From Scytonema millei VB511283 (lineage in GTDB: Bacteria > Cyanobacteriota > Cyanobacteriia > Cyanobacteriales > Chroococcidiopsidaceae), in NCBI RefSeq assembly GCF_000817735.3, contig NZ_JTJC03000012.1, positions 29,689-84,104 of the forward strand: 54,416 bases of DNA, read 5' to 3'. This document shows positions 1-7,735 of this stretch, in pieces. The number at the start of each line of letters is the position of its first letter. Positions within the stretch are counted from its first letter, which is position 1. Under the pieces are notes generated by a model. That model was not told the origin of the DNA, made no database searches, and saw only the letters and a list, made by a program, of their open reading frames with translations. A program made the translations under genes and the position numbers.

Positions 1-520
1 AATGAACTACCCCGCCGCAAGCGGACGGGGTATCAGAATCAAAAGAGAGATAATTGCTCATCTCGATGCAATTTGAGATAGTCATTCCCCTGTTTTTTCA
101 CATACCTGGCAATCATCCCTTCATCACCATGTTTTCCAACTGTACTCGCAAAATACCCATCACTCCAAAACTCGCCGCCCCACAGCTGTTGTTTCACTTG
201 CGGACAGCGTTTAAATACTTCTCTGGCTGTGAGACTTTTGAGCATTGTTACCAGCTTGGTCACACTATAAGTTGGCACTGACTGTACTAAGAAATGCACA
301 TGGTCTTTGTCCACACCAATTTCGACAAACTTGATTTCATAGCGTTTCTCAATCTCTAAACACACCTCCCTCAAAACTGCATCTACCTGTTCGTCGAACA
401 CAGCTCGTCTATACTTTGCGGGAAACACCAAATGGTAAAGCAACACCGTAACGTTATGACTTTTATGAATATATTCGCTCATTCCTCACATTTTACGCCG
501 CAGAGCGGCGGGGAATTTGA
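1..520 (-). mobile_element. IS200/IS605-family element, single-gene (tnpA only)
   Basis: A single Y1 transposase gene is framed by two short imperfect hairpins, as expected for IS200-type single-strand transposons. One hairpin is at 10-30 (stem CCCCGCCGC against GCGG-A-CGGGG, one bulged A). The other is at 496-510 (CGCCGC, AGA loop, GCGGCG). With the gene on the minus strand, 496-510 is the left-end hairpin and 10-30 the right-end hairpin. No tnpB is present. The exact cleavage sites are not determined; the right end may extend to or beyond the window edge. Confidence 0.75.
39..482 (-). CDS. tnpA: IS200/IS605-family transposase TnpA (Y1 HUH)
   Basis: This 147-residue protein has the usual length of IS200-type TnpA. 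The HUH motif is H61-V-H63 in 'DKDHVHFLVQ', and the expected catalytic tyrosine is Y127 in 'ARYVKKQ', at the same spacing as in IS608 TnpA. A 'GYFASTVG' segment typical of the family lies between. The enzyme is expected to cut and rejoin single-stranded DNA at the element ends through a 5'-phosphotyrosine link, recognising the subterminal hairpins seen on both sides. The frame is complete, so the copy may be active. Confidence 0.92.
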   Translation of the reverse strand: MSEYIHKSHNVTVLLYHLVFPAKYRRAVFDEQVDAVLREVCLEIEKRYEIKFVEIGVDKDHVHFLVQSVPTYSVTKLVTMLKSLTAREVFKRCPQVKQQLWGGEFWSDGYFASTVGKHGDEGMIARYVKKQGNDYLKLHRDEQLSLF

Positions 521-583
521 CCCGCAGAGATTAAAAGATGGGGCGGCTGTAAAGGTTAACAGTTGACGGCTGACAGTTGACGG

Positions 584-949
584 TTAGCGTTTCGATTGTC
601 TATTGAAGGAGTTGAGACAGGCGTTTAGTTTTGGAGATAAGTCTTTCACTATCGGTGTAAGTTTACTTACCTGTTCGGAAGTCAGCAAATTTCTTCTATA
701 TGCCAATCTCAACCAATGTCTTGTTTCATTTAAAGATCCCCTGGCGATTTTGACAAAACGCTGATTGTCCTGCAAATTATAGCGACCATTTCCCTCAGCA
801 ATATTTGCGCCAATACTATCAGCCGAACGGACAATTTGCTTACCAATCGTATCTTTAGCAAACCAATCCCATCCAGTTACAACATGCCACACTTCATTCG
901 CCAACTTTTCTGACAACTGATAAACCTGCAAATTCTCAAAATTTTCCAC
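584..949 (-). CDS. four helix bundle protein (23S rRNA intervening-sequence type)
   Basis: This 121-residue protein matches the small four-helix-bundle family first seen in 23S rRNA intervening sequences. It starts 'MENFENLQVYQLSEKLANEVW' and carries the family hallmark 'GKQIVRSADSIGANIAEGNGR' near residues 37-57, followed by 'ARGSLNETRHWLRLA'. Members form small helical oligomers; their role is unknown and they often sit in accessory DNA. Here it lies between an IS200-like element and a heptad repeat tract, not in an rRNA gene. The C-terminus ends next to the repeat stretch around 560-590. Confidence 0.8.
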   Translation of the reverse strand: MENFENLQVYQLSEKLANEVWHVVTGWDWFAKDTIGKQIVRSADSIGANIAEGNGRYNLQDNQRFVKIARGSLNETRHWLRLAYRRNLLTSEQVSKLTPIVKDLSPKLNACLNSFNRQSKR

Positions 950-1086
950 ATTAATTTTCCATATTTATTGATAGATATCAGTTAGATAGTTGATAAATAT
1001 TAACTAAAATTTAACGCTCGCCAATACATGAACTACCCGGCACATTTATTATTCCCAGTTCTATTCAAAGAACAACCAATATTCAG

Positions 1087-1157
1087 TCAACCGTCAACCG
1101 TCAACTGTCAACTGTCAACCGTCAACCGTCAACCATCAACCATCAACCATCAACCAT
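1087..1157 (+). repeat. heptanucleotide tandem repeat (TCAACCG/TCAACTG/TCAACCA)
   Basis: About ten tandem copies of a 7-bp unit with the third-from-last and last bases varying. The tract runs directly into the ATG of the RND permease gene: the last unit supplies the start codon region. This is the short tandemly repeated repetitive (STRR) type known in cyanobacteria. Confidence 0.9.
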
Positions 1158-4100
1158 GAATTTGATTGAAACAGCCGTCCGCTGGCGGCACGGTACTTTC
1201 GTGTTGTTTTGCCTGCTAGCTGTATTTGGGATCTTCTCATTGTTGAGTTTGCCTTTGGAACTGCAACCAGGAGGCGATCGCCCTGAAATTACTATCACTA
1301 CCACATACCCTGGTGCGGCTCCTACAGAGGTAGAAGATCTCGTCACTCGTCCGATTGAAGAACGGATGGAGGAAGTCTTAGGAGTACAGGAGATTACCAG
1401 CAACTCCCGTCCTGGTATTAGTGCTATTACGCTTGAGTTTACTTGGAACAGCGATGTGAACGAGCGGATGGTGGATGTGTTGAATAAGTTACAGCAGGTG
1501 GAAGAACTCCCCGCAGAAGTTGAAGAGTCTGATGTGGAGATGGTTGGAGGGAACAACTCGCCGATGATGTGGGTTGTCCTGACTCCAAGACAAGGTTTCC
1601 AGAGCAATCCCGATCGCTACCGCGACTTAGCCGAAGAAGTTATCGTCCCGAGATTGCGCCGAGTTGAAGGCGTGGGACAGTTTCTCATTCCTGGGGGTAG
1701 GGAACGAGAAGTTGAGGTGAGGGTTGACCCCAAAGCTTTGTTTGACCGCAACCTGACCATAGGCGATGTCGTGCGCGTGTTACGGGAAAACAATCGCGAC
1801 ATTCGCGGCGGTCCCCTAACGTTAGGCAGGCGAGAATACCGCGTGCGTACCCTCAGCCGCTCGCAAGATATCGAGCAAATTGCTGGATTTGTGCTGCGGC
1901 GCGATTCGTCGGGTACAGTCTACATGCGGGATGTGGCAACCGTGCAAATGGGGCGCAAACCTCTAGAGAGTGCTTTAATTTTTAACAATACTCCTGCCGT
2001 GGCAATTGGGATTATCCGGCGGGTTGGGGCAAACGTACCGGAGACATCTAGGGGAGTGAGGGCAACTCTGGCAGAGTTGGAAGCTCAATTCGATCGCCAA
2101 GGAGAAGGTATTCGCTTCGTCTACAACTACGATGAAAACGACTACATCGGACAATCAATTGCCTTGGTACAAGGCAACTTAGTCAGTGGGGCGCTGCTAG
2201 CAACAGCCGTATTAATTCTGTTTTTGGGTTCGATGCGGACAGTGGCAGTCGTTGCCTTGACGATTCCTACCACCTTAATAACAGTATTCATCGTCATGGC
2301 ATTTTTGGGGCGATCGCTCAACATCATCAGTTTGGCGGGATTAGCGTTTGCCGTGGGAATGGTGGTAGACAACGCGATCGTCGTGATTGAAAATGTCTTT
2401 ACCCACATGCAGCAGGGAAAAGGAGCAGTTCGCGCCGCGATCGATGGAACTCAAGAAGTTTGGGGCGCAATGTTAGGTTCTACCCTGACTAACGTTGTGG
2501 TGTTCGTTCCCTTAATTATGGTGCAGGGGGAAGCAGGACAGTTATTTGCAGATATGGCGATCGCTCTTTCTTGTGCTTCCCTATTTTCTCTATTTGCTGC
2601 ATTAACTTTAGTACCGATGCTCTCTGGTTTGTTTCTCAAACAGCATGAAGCAATGCAAATGCTAGAAGTCGAGAGCCGGGAGTCGGGAGTCAGGAGTCGG
2701 GGGCAAGGGGGACAAGGAGGACAAGGGGAACAAGGAAGAAAAATTACTGTCAACTGTCAACCGTCAACCGTCAACCGTCAACCGTCAGCCATTCTACAAA
2801 AAATAGAACGAGCTATTTTTCGCACTTCCGCCGTCTTTCGCCTGTTTCAGGGCAAATTAGAATCATTTCTAGCATCTACCGTACTTTGGTCGCTGGGTGC
2901 GGGTCGTGTTGGACGTAGGCTAATTCTTGTTGCTATTCCCGTCATTCTGCTATTTACAAGTATCTTTCTACTACCTCCTGCTGATTATCTGCCTGAAGGC
3001 AACCGCAACTTAGTCTTTTGGGTGGCAGAACCATTACCAGGAACCAGCATTCCCGAAGCTATTCGCCTATCTCAACCTGCGAGAGATTTCTTGAGCCAGC
3101 AACCGGAAGTCGAGCGCGTCATGTTTATCGAACGTCCTGGTAGGCGCGGGATTGCAGCAATCCTCAAACCTGAATTTGCCACTACCAACGGACTAGCGAA
3201 TATGGTCGAGCGAATGCGACAGCAGAGCAATAACTTTCCTGGCTATCGCTTCCTGATTCCGACACGCTTCTCGATTTTTCAAGACCCAGGTAAGGAGTTT
3301 GAAATTCAAATCGTGGGTGCAGATTTGCAGCAATTGAGCCAGTTAGAAACGCAGATAACCGATCGCCTGCGGTCATTTCCTGGCGTGCGCAACGTCCGGT
3401 CAGATTATGTCTTTGGTGCTGGGGAATTGCAGGTGATTCCCAACCGCGAACGTTTAGCTGAAGTTGGGTTATCGGAGGCGGAAGTCGGGGCGATGGTGGA
3501 AGCAGCGTTAGGTGGTCGGATCGCTTCTGATTTTATCGATGGCAAAGAAGAACTGGATGTTTCGGTGGAGTTACAAAATCTCTTTGTCGAAACTCCAGAA
3601 CAATTGCGCCAACTGCCTTTGTATACTAGTCGCGGACAGCAAGTACAGCTAGCGGATGTTGCTGAGGTGCGGGAGACGACTGGACCCGATGTCATCAACC
3701 ACGTTAACCTAGAGCGATCGATTACTCTGACAACTTCCCTCGAACCTACAGCACCTTTAGGATCGTTAGTCAATAGCGCAGAAACTCAAGTCTTAGCTCC
3801 ACTCAGAGCCAATCTTCCCGCCGGATATCGGTTGGATTTATCTGGCTCTGCCGATCGCTTGGCTGAAACCTTATCGCAATTATCCTCCGCTTTTATCCTG
3901 TCTGTTCTGATTATTTACTTGCTACTAGTAGCACTGTATCGCTCCTTTCTCTACCCAGTTGTCATCATGGCAACAGTACCGATGGGGATGAGTGGCGGAT
4001 TGTTGAGTCTGGCGATCGCCAACCGAATTCCCGGTGTTATCATCCCCTTGGATATGATTACGGCACTAGGATTTATCATCTTGACTGGGGTAGTGGTAAA

Positions 4101-4431
4101 CAACGCGATCTTATTGGTAGACCGCGCTTTACAACTCCAAGCAGAAGGTGAAGACTACGATAAGTCTCTTTACAATGCCACCCGCGATCGCCTCCGTGCT
4201 ATTTTCATGTCAGCTGGGACGAGCGTATTGGGGATGTTACCTTTAGCAGTTGTTCCAGGGCAAGGAGCGGAATTGTATCAAGGTTTAGGCATCGTCCTCA
4301 CCGGTGGCTTAGCTTTCTCAACCATCCTCACCCCTACAGTCGTTCCCGCCATTATGGGGTTGCTACGTGATTTGTCTGGACGCAAACAGTTATCAGTTGT
4401 CAGTTATCAGTTGTTAGGGAGCAGGGAGTAG
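1156..4431 (+). CDS. RND multidrug efflux permease (AcrB/HAE1 type)
   Basis: This is an inner-membrane proton-driven exporter of 1091 residues, slightly long for the family. It has the duplicated RND plan: TM1 near residues 12-30, a periplasmic porter domain, TM2-6 (about 335-495), then TM7, a second porter domain and TM8-12 (about 915-1075). The TM4 motif reads 'GMVVDNAIVVIENV' and the TM10 motif 'GVVVNNAILLVDRA', a variant common outside the strict AcrB group. The cytoplasmic loop between TM6 and TM7 is lengthened by about 40 residues encoded by repeat DNA (see 2662-2789), and the C-terminus 'LSVVSYQLLGSRE' is also repeat-derived. No membrane-fusion adaptor or outer-membrane gene is next to it. 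The start follows a repeat tract with no clear ribosome-binding site; substrate cannot be told. Confidence 0.9.
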   Translation: MNLIETAVRWRHGTFVLFCLLAVFGIFSLLSLPLELQPGGDRPEITITTTYPGAAPTEVEDLVTRPIEERMEEVLGVQEITSNSRPGISAITLEFTWNSDVNERMVDVLNKLQQVEELPAEVEESDVEMVGGNNSPMMWVVLTPRQGFQSNPDRYRDLAEEVIVPRLRRVEGVGQFLIPGGREREVEVRVDPKALFDRNLTIGDVVRVLRENNRDIRGGPLTLGRREYRVRTLSRSQDIEQIAGFVLRRDSSGTVYMRDVATVQMGRKPLESALIFNNTPAVAIGIIRRVGANVPETSRGVRATLAELEAQFDRQGEGIRFVYNYDENDYIGQSIALVQGNLVSGALLATAVLILFLGSMRTVAVVALTIPTTLITVFIVMAFLGRSLNIISLAGLAFAVGMVVDNAIVVIENVFTHMQQGKGAVRAAIDGTQEVWGAMLGSTLTNVVVFVPLIMVQGEAGQLFADMAIALSCASLFSLFAALTLVPMLSGLFLKQHEAMQMLEVESRESGVRSRGQGGQGGQGEQGRKITVNCQPSTVNRQPSAILQKIERAIFRTSAVFRLFQGKLESFLASTVLWSLGAGRVGRRLILVAIPVILLFTSIFLLPPADYLPEGNRNLVFWVAEPLPGTSIPEAIRLSQPARDFLSQQPEVERVMFIERPGRRGIAAILKPEFATTNGLANMVERMRQQSNNFPGYRFLIPTRFSIFQDPGKEFEIQIVGADLQQLSQLETQITDRLRSFPGVRNVRSDYVFGAGELQVIPNRERLAEVGLSEAEVGAMVEAALGGRIASDFIDGKEELDVSVELQNLFVETPEQLRQLPLYTSRGQQVQLADVAEVRETTGPDVINHVNLERSITLTTSLEPTAPLGSLVNSAETQVLAPLRANLPAGYRLDLSGSADRLAETLSQLSSAFILSVLIIYLLLVALYRSFLYPVVIMATVPMGMSGGLLSLAIANRIPGVIIPLDMITALGFIILTGVVVNNAILLVDRALQLQAEGEDYDKSLYNATRDRLRAIFMSAGTSVLGMLPLAVVPGQGAELYQGLGIVLTGGLAFSTILTPTVVPAIMGLLRDLSGRKQLSVVSYQLLGSRE
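2662..2789 (+). repeat. in-frame repeat invasion inside RND permease gene
   Basis: The coding strand here consists of the three repeat types otherwise found between genes: GGGAGTC-like units (about 2677-2703), GGACAAGG-like units (about 2704-2735) and GTCAACC/GTCAACT heptads (2749-2789). The frame stays open and encodes a low-complexity stretch containing 'GQGGQGGQGEQG' and 'STVNRQPS'. It falls in the cytoplasmic loop between TM6 and TM7. Confidence 0.85.
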
Positions 4432-4567
4432 GGAGCAGGGAGCAGTTATCAGTGACCAGCGACCAGTTATCCGCAACCAATGAGCAGAGGAGCAGGGGAG
4501 CTGAGGGAGAATTACTTCTGACTCCTGACTCCTAATTTTTGACTTTTGACTTTTAACTTTTGACTTG
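4387..4567. repeat. mixed heptad repeat tract
   Basis: The 3' end of the RND gene and the following spacer consist of AGTTATC/AGTTGTC, GGGAGCA, GACCAGC and TTTTGAC/TTTTAAC heptads in series. The stop codons of both convergent genes lie in or beside it. No separate terminator hairpin is evident. Confidence 0.8.
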
Positions 4568-4571
4568 TTTG

Positions 4572-6068
4572 TCACCCTGACTTAGCATCGGGAATCGTAA
4601 TATCAATCGGAATGACTTCTGAAGCGCTCGCGCTCAGTGGTGGTTGAATCGCGTTAGCATTACCAACAACTAGGGTGACGAGTTTTTCTGGCTGGAGATA
4701 TTTTTTGGCAACTCGTTGGACATCAGCCGCAGTCGTGACTTGTACGCCGCGCTGGTAGCGAAACAAGAAATCAGATGGATAACCGAAATATTCGTACCGC
4801 ATTAAACGAGACAGAGTTTGGCTGGGGTTTTCAAAATTGAAGACAAACGAATTCAACACCGATTCTTTAGCGCGTTGTAACTCGTCTGGTTGAACTCTGT
4901 CGGTTTGCAGTTTTTCAATTTCAGTCCGAATAGCACGCAGAAAAGGGACAGTCGCAGCCGAACGAGTTTGTCCCCCCGCCACAAATAACCCAGGATAATC
5001 AAAGCGGGGACTCCAGACACCATAGACAGAATAAGCCAAACCCTGACGCGATCGCACGGAATTAAACAACCGTCCGCCAAATCCGTTTAAGACTTGATTC
5101 ATCACGTCTAAAGCGGGATAATCAGGACTGTTGAGCTGTCCGCCTAAATGTCCAACTTGAATGTAGCTTTGAGTTAGCTGGGGGCGATCGACAAAAAACA
5201 ATCCCCCCAACTTAGACTGAGAGGCTGTGGGAATTTGGGGTTGGGATAGATTTGGTTGAGATTTCCAATTGCCGAAATATTTTTGAATCAGCGATCGCAT
5301 TTTCTGCGAGTCGAAATCTCCAACAATGCCCAAAATCAGATTATTGGGATGAAAATATTGACGATAAAATTTCACTAAATCCTGGCGGGAAATATTATCT
5401 AACGTGGCATATTCCACCGTTCGCGCATAAGGGCTATCACTGCCATAAACTAATTTTTGAAACTCCCGCCCGACGATTCCATTCGGATCGTCATTACGGC
5501 GAGCGATTCCGCCTCTAACTTGAGTTTTTGCCAAATCTAACTTTTCTTGAGCAAATATTGGTTGTTGTAAAACTTCTGCGAATAGCCCAAACACCATTTC
5601 TAAATCTTCACTCAAGGCGCTAAAACTAGTAGAACCAGAAGCATCATTAATTCCAACTTCTACCGCTGCTGCTCGTTGTTCCAATAACAGATTTAACTCA
5701 TCTGCGGAATGTTTCTGCGTCCCACCAGTTCGTAATACAACTCCAGTTAAATTTGCCAATCCTACTTTATCTGCTGGTTCCCAGCGATCGCCCGTCCGAA
5801 TTATTGCCGTTCCTCCCACTAAAGGTAAATCCCGATCCGGCATCAAATACACCACCATACCATTTGGCATTTCGTAGCGATCGTATTTGGGAATTTGTAC
5901 TGGTTTGAGGGGGGGGAATTCTAATTCTGTATAATGCTTGGCTGTAGCTGCGGTGGCTGGTGGATGGTAGACAAGTATTAATAAAAGCGTTGTGACAATT
6001 AAACTAATTCTGTAAAAATTACGGATAAGGTGTTTGTCCCGCGTCATAGTGATTTTGGATCTGGGCAA
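4572..6068 (-). CDS. M16-family peptidase-like protein lacking the zinc motif
   Basis: This 498-residue single-unit M16B (pitrilysin/processing-peptidase) fold protein has an N-terminal signal or anchor segment ('FYRISLIVTTLLLILVYHPPATAATA', residues about 18-43). The M16 N-terminal fold follows ('YEMPNGMVVYLMPDRDLPLVGG'), but the position of the HxxEH zinc motif reads 'GLANLTGVVLRTGGT', so it should not bind catalytic zinc. The M16_C part is well kept ('FHPNNLILGIVGDFD', 'GGRLFNSVRSRQGLAYSV'). In M16 pairs an inactive subunit usually partners an active one; the active two-repeat protein at 7733-10645 on the same strand is a candidate partner. Map and a cupredoxin lie between them. Likely periplasmic or membrane-attached. 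Confidence 0.85.
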   Translation of the reverse strand: MPRSKITMTRDKHLIRNFYRISLIVTTLLLILVYHPPATAATAKHYTELEFPPLKPVQIPKYDRYEMPNGMVVYLMPDRDLPLVGGTAIIRTGDRWEPADKVGLANLTGVVLRTGGTQKHSADELNLLLEQRAAAVEVGINDASGSTSFSALSEDLEMVFGLFAEVLQQPIFAQEKLDLAKTQVRGGIARRNDDPNGIVGREFQKLVYGSDSPYARTVEYATLDNISRQDLVKFYRQYFHPNNLILGIVGDFDSQKMRSLIQKYFGNWKSQPNLSQPQIPTASQSKLGGLFFVDRPQLTQSYIQVGHLGGQLNSPDYPALDVMNQVLNGFGGRLFNSVRSRQGLAYSVYGVWSPRFDYPGLFVAGGQTRSAATVPFLRAIRTEIEKLQTDRVQPDELQRAKESVLNSFVFNFENPSQTLSRLMRYEYFGYPSDFLFRYQRGVQVTTAADVQRVAKKYLQPEKLVTLVVGNANAIQPPLSASASEVIPIDITIPDAKSG

Positions 6069-6093
6069 TTTGAATTATTGTGTCATGTAGACT

Positions 6094-6121
6094 GTAGGGG
6101 CGCACAGCTGTGCGCCCCTAC
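6094..6121. repeat. 28-bp perfect palindrome (GTAGGGGCGCACAG family)
   Basis: A perfect inverted repeat of 14 bp per arm with no loop, between the map stop and the start of the M16-like gene. Diverged relatives occur at 7635-7662, 14838-14866, 30492-30519 and, inside a gene, 9796-9825. It could act as a stem-loop at the 3' end of map-strand transcripts, but no T run follows. Confidence 0.85.
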
Positions 6122-6149
6122 GATGATGCTTTCACGCAGCAAAATTAAA

Positions 6150-6980
6150 TTACACCAAAGAGCGATCGGTGAGGATTTCGTAACCGCTTTCTGTAACTAA
6201 CACGGTATGCTCGAACTGGGCAGAAAGACCATTATCTACCGTTACAGCCGTCCAGCGATCGGCAAGAATGCGCGTAAATCTCGATCCGGCATTCAAAATT
6301 GGCTCAATTGCTAGCGTCATTCCCGCACGGAGTTTAACGTTAGGCATTTCCCGGGTACGGAAGTTGAAAACCGAGGGTTCTTCGTGTAAATTGCGACCAA
6401 CACCATGTCCGGTAAAGTCTTCGACAATTGTAAAACCGTTTGCCTCTACGTGGTCTTGGATTGCCCCTGCAATATCCATGAGATAATTTCCAGCCTTAAC
6501 TTGCTCGATCCCTTTATACAGAGATTCTTCGGCAACGCGGATCAGTTTAGCTGCTGTTGGACTAACTTCACCAATAGCGATCGTAATGCAAGAATCACCG
6601 TGAAAACCTTGATGGAAAGCTCCTGTATCAACTTTTAAGACATCTCCTGTCTTCAAAACTTTTTTTGGATTGGGAATTCCATGTACGACTTCATTGTTAA
6701 CACTGGCACAAATTGAAGCGGGAAAACCGTGATAACCCTTAAAACTAGGAGTTGCATCCATTTCGCGAATGCGCTTTTCAGCATAGGCATCGAGATCGGC
6801 AGTCGTCATCCCAGGCTGCACCATCTCAGAAATCTCTTTTAATACCGTTGCCACAATCTTAGCTGACTGCCGCATAATTTCGATTTCACGGGGAGATTTA
6901 ATTTCAATACCCCGCCGTTGCTTTTTTTGGCGCTGAGATTGAGCAGGTTGTTGAGGAAGAAGATTACTGAGAATATTCAT
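6150..6980 (-). CDS. map: methionine aminopeptidase, type I
   Basis: Removes the initiator methionine from nascent proteins in the cytosol (M24A family). The 276-residue protein has a roughly 25-residue basic N-terminal extension ('[20 protein letters not shown]') before the pita-bread fold. The metal ligands are visible in order: D in '[16 protein letters not shown]' (two Asp), H in '[15 protein letters not shown]', E in '[10 protein letters not shown]' and E in '[14 protein letters not shown]'. The substrate-binding His is in 'VVHGIPNPK'. It lies 81 bp downstream of the M16-like gene start on the same strand, separated by a palindrome. A peptide deformylase gene, which acts one step earlier, is at 34725-35288. 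Confidence 0.95.
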   Translation of the reverse strand: MNILSNLLPQQPAQSQRQKKQRRGIEIKSPREIEIMRQSAKIVATVLKEISEMVQPGMTTADLDAYAEKRIREMDATPSFKGYHGFPASICASVNNEVVHGIPNPKKVLKTGDVLKVDTGAFHQGFHGDSCITIAIGEVSPTAAKLIRVAEESLYKGIEQVKAGNYLMDIAGAIQDHVEANGFTIVEDFTGHGVGRNLHEEPSVFNFRTREMPNVKLRAGMTLAIEPILNAGSRFTRILADRWTAVTVDNGLSAQFEHTVLVTESGYEILTDRSLV

Positions 6981-7114
6981 GGAGTTTTATGGGAACAGAT
7001 GGGGTGACTGTGGAAAAACCAAGTTGGCTCTGAATTTGTTATCCAGGCTAACGATTCAAACACCTTTTCTATTTTAATTTACACTCCTTCACTTTGAGTC
7101 GATTGTGGTTTGAC

Positions 7115-7585
7115 TTATGCGGCGATCGCGATATTCCCCTTCATTCCTGCTTCTGTATGCCCGGGAATCGGACAGCGCAAAGCGTACTTGCCTGATTTCA
7201 AAGGTACAAATACCCATTCTGCCTTGGCTCCTGGTTTGAGTTCTAATTCGTGGATCGCCCCTTTAATCTCTACATTGCCAGCTTCTACTTTTTGCGTCCA
7301 AATACCATCAGCAAAGTCTTTTGCCGTAAAATAGTGTTTTTGCGGACTGGGATTGGTCAGTATGAGTTTGTAACGTTTAAAGGCAGATAAATCTAAAGAG
7401 TCTGGCACAAACTTCAGCTCGTTACTAGCAGTTCCCAAGCTGACGGAAATTTCCGTTGCTGGCTGACGCAACAAATCTACAGATGGGGTTGTACTCGTCG
7501 CCGCTTGAGCTAAATTTGGCATAGCGATCGCCGTACAGATTATCAACCCTGCCACAAAAAAGAATTTTTTTAAATAGCGCATCAT
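7115..7585 (-). CDS. secreted cupredoxin (blue copper) protein
   Basis: This 156-residue protein has an N-terminal signal peptide ('MMRYLKKFFFVAGLIICTAIAMPNLAQAA', cleavage probably after AQA near residue 28). A plastocyanin/azurin-like fold follows. The likely copper ligands are His in 'SPQKHYFTAKDF' and the C-terminal Cys, His and Met of 'RCPIPGHTEAGMKG' (C-x4-H-x4-M). The spacing suits a mononuclear type 1 copper site. The loop sequence is not the classical plastocyanin one ('YCEPHRGAGM'), so I do not call it petE; it may be another periplasmic or lumenal electron carrier. It is the central gene of a minus-strand run between two M16 proteins. A -10/-35 cannot be assigned with confidence. 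Confidence 0.85.
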   Translation of the reverse strand: MMRYLKKFFFVAGLIICTAIAMPNLAQAATSTTPSVDLLRQPATEISVSLGTASNELKFVPDSLDLSAFKRYKLILTNPSPQKHYFTAKDFADGIWTQKVEAGNVEIKGAIHELELKPGAKAEWVFVPLKSGKYALRCPIPGHTEAGMKGNIAIAA

Positions 7586-7634
7586 AAAATCTACCTGTGA
7601 TGGTAAATATCTAACTCGTTAAGGGCGGGAGTCG

Positions 7635-7735
7635 GTAGGGGCGCATAGCTGTGCGCCCGTACAAGGGAGCCGGGAGTTGGGAAAGTGGCTAAAATTGCTA
7701 CCTCTGCTCCCCTGCTCCTCACTCCTCACTCCTCA
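7635..7735. repeat. palindrome plus GGGAGCC/CTCCTCA repeat tract
   Basis: A copy of the 28-bp palindrome (7635-7662) with a few mismatches is followed by GGGAGTT-like and CTCACTC-like short repeats up to the stop of the M16 gene at 7733. Confidence 0.7.

Noticed and set aside
1087-1157. Tandem repeats here and elsewhere considered as a CRISPR array
   Set aside because: The units are 7 bp, directly adjacent and have no spacers; no cas gene is present. They are heptanucleotide tandem repeats.
2451-2753. Minus-strand open frames opposite the RND gene
   Set aside because: They are antisense shadows of a well-conserved permease gene; composition and lack of start signals argue against coding.
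7115-7585. Cupredoxin considered as plastocyanin (petE)
   Set aside because: The copper-loop sequence and overall pattern do not match plastocyanin closely enough.
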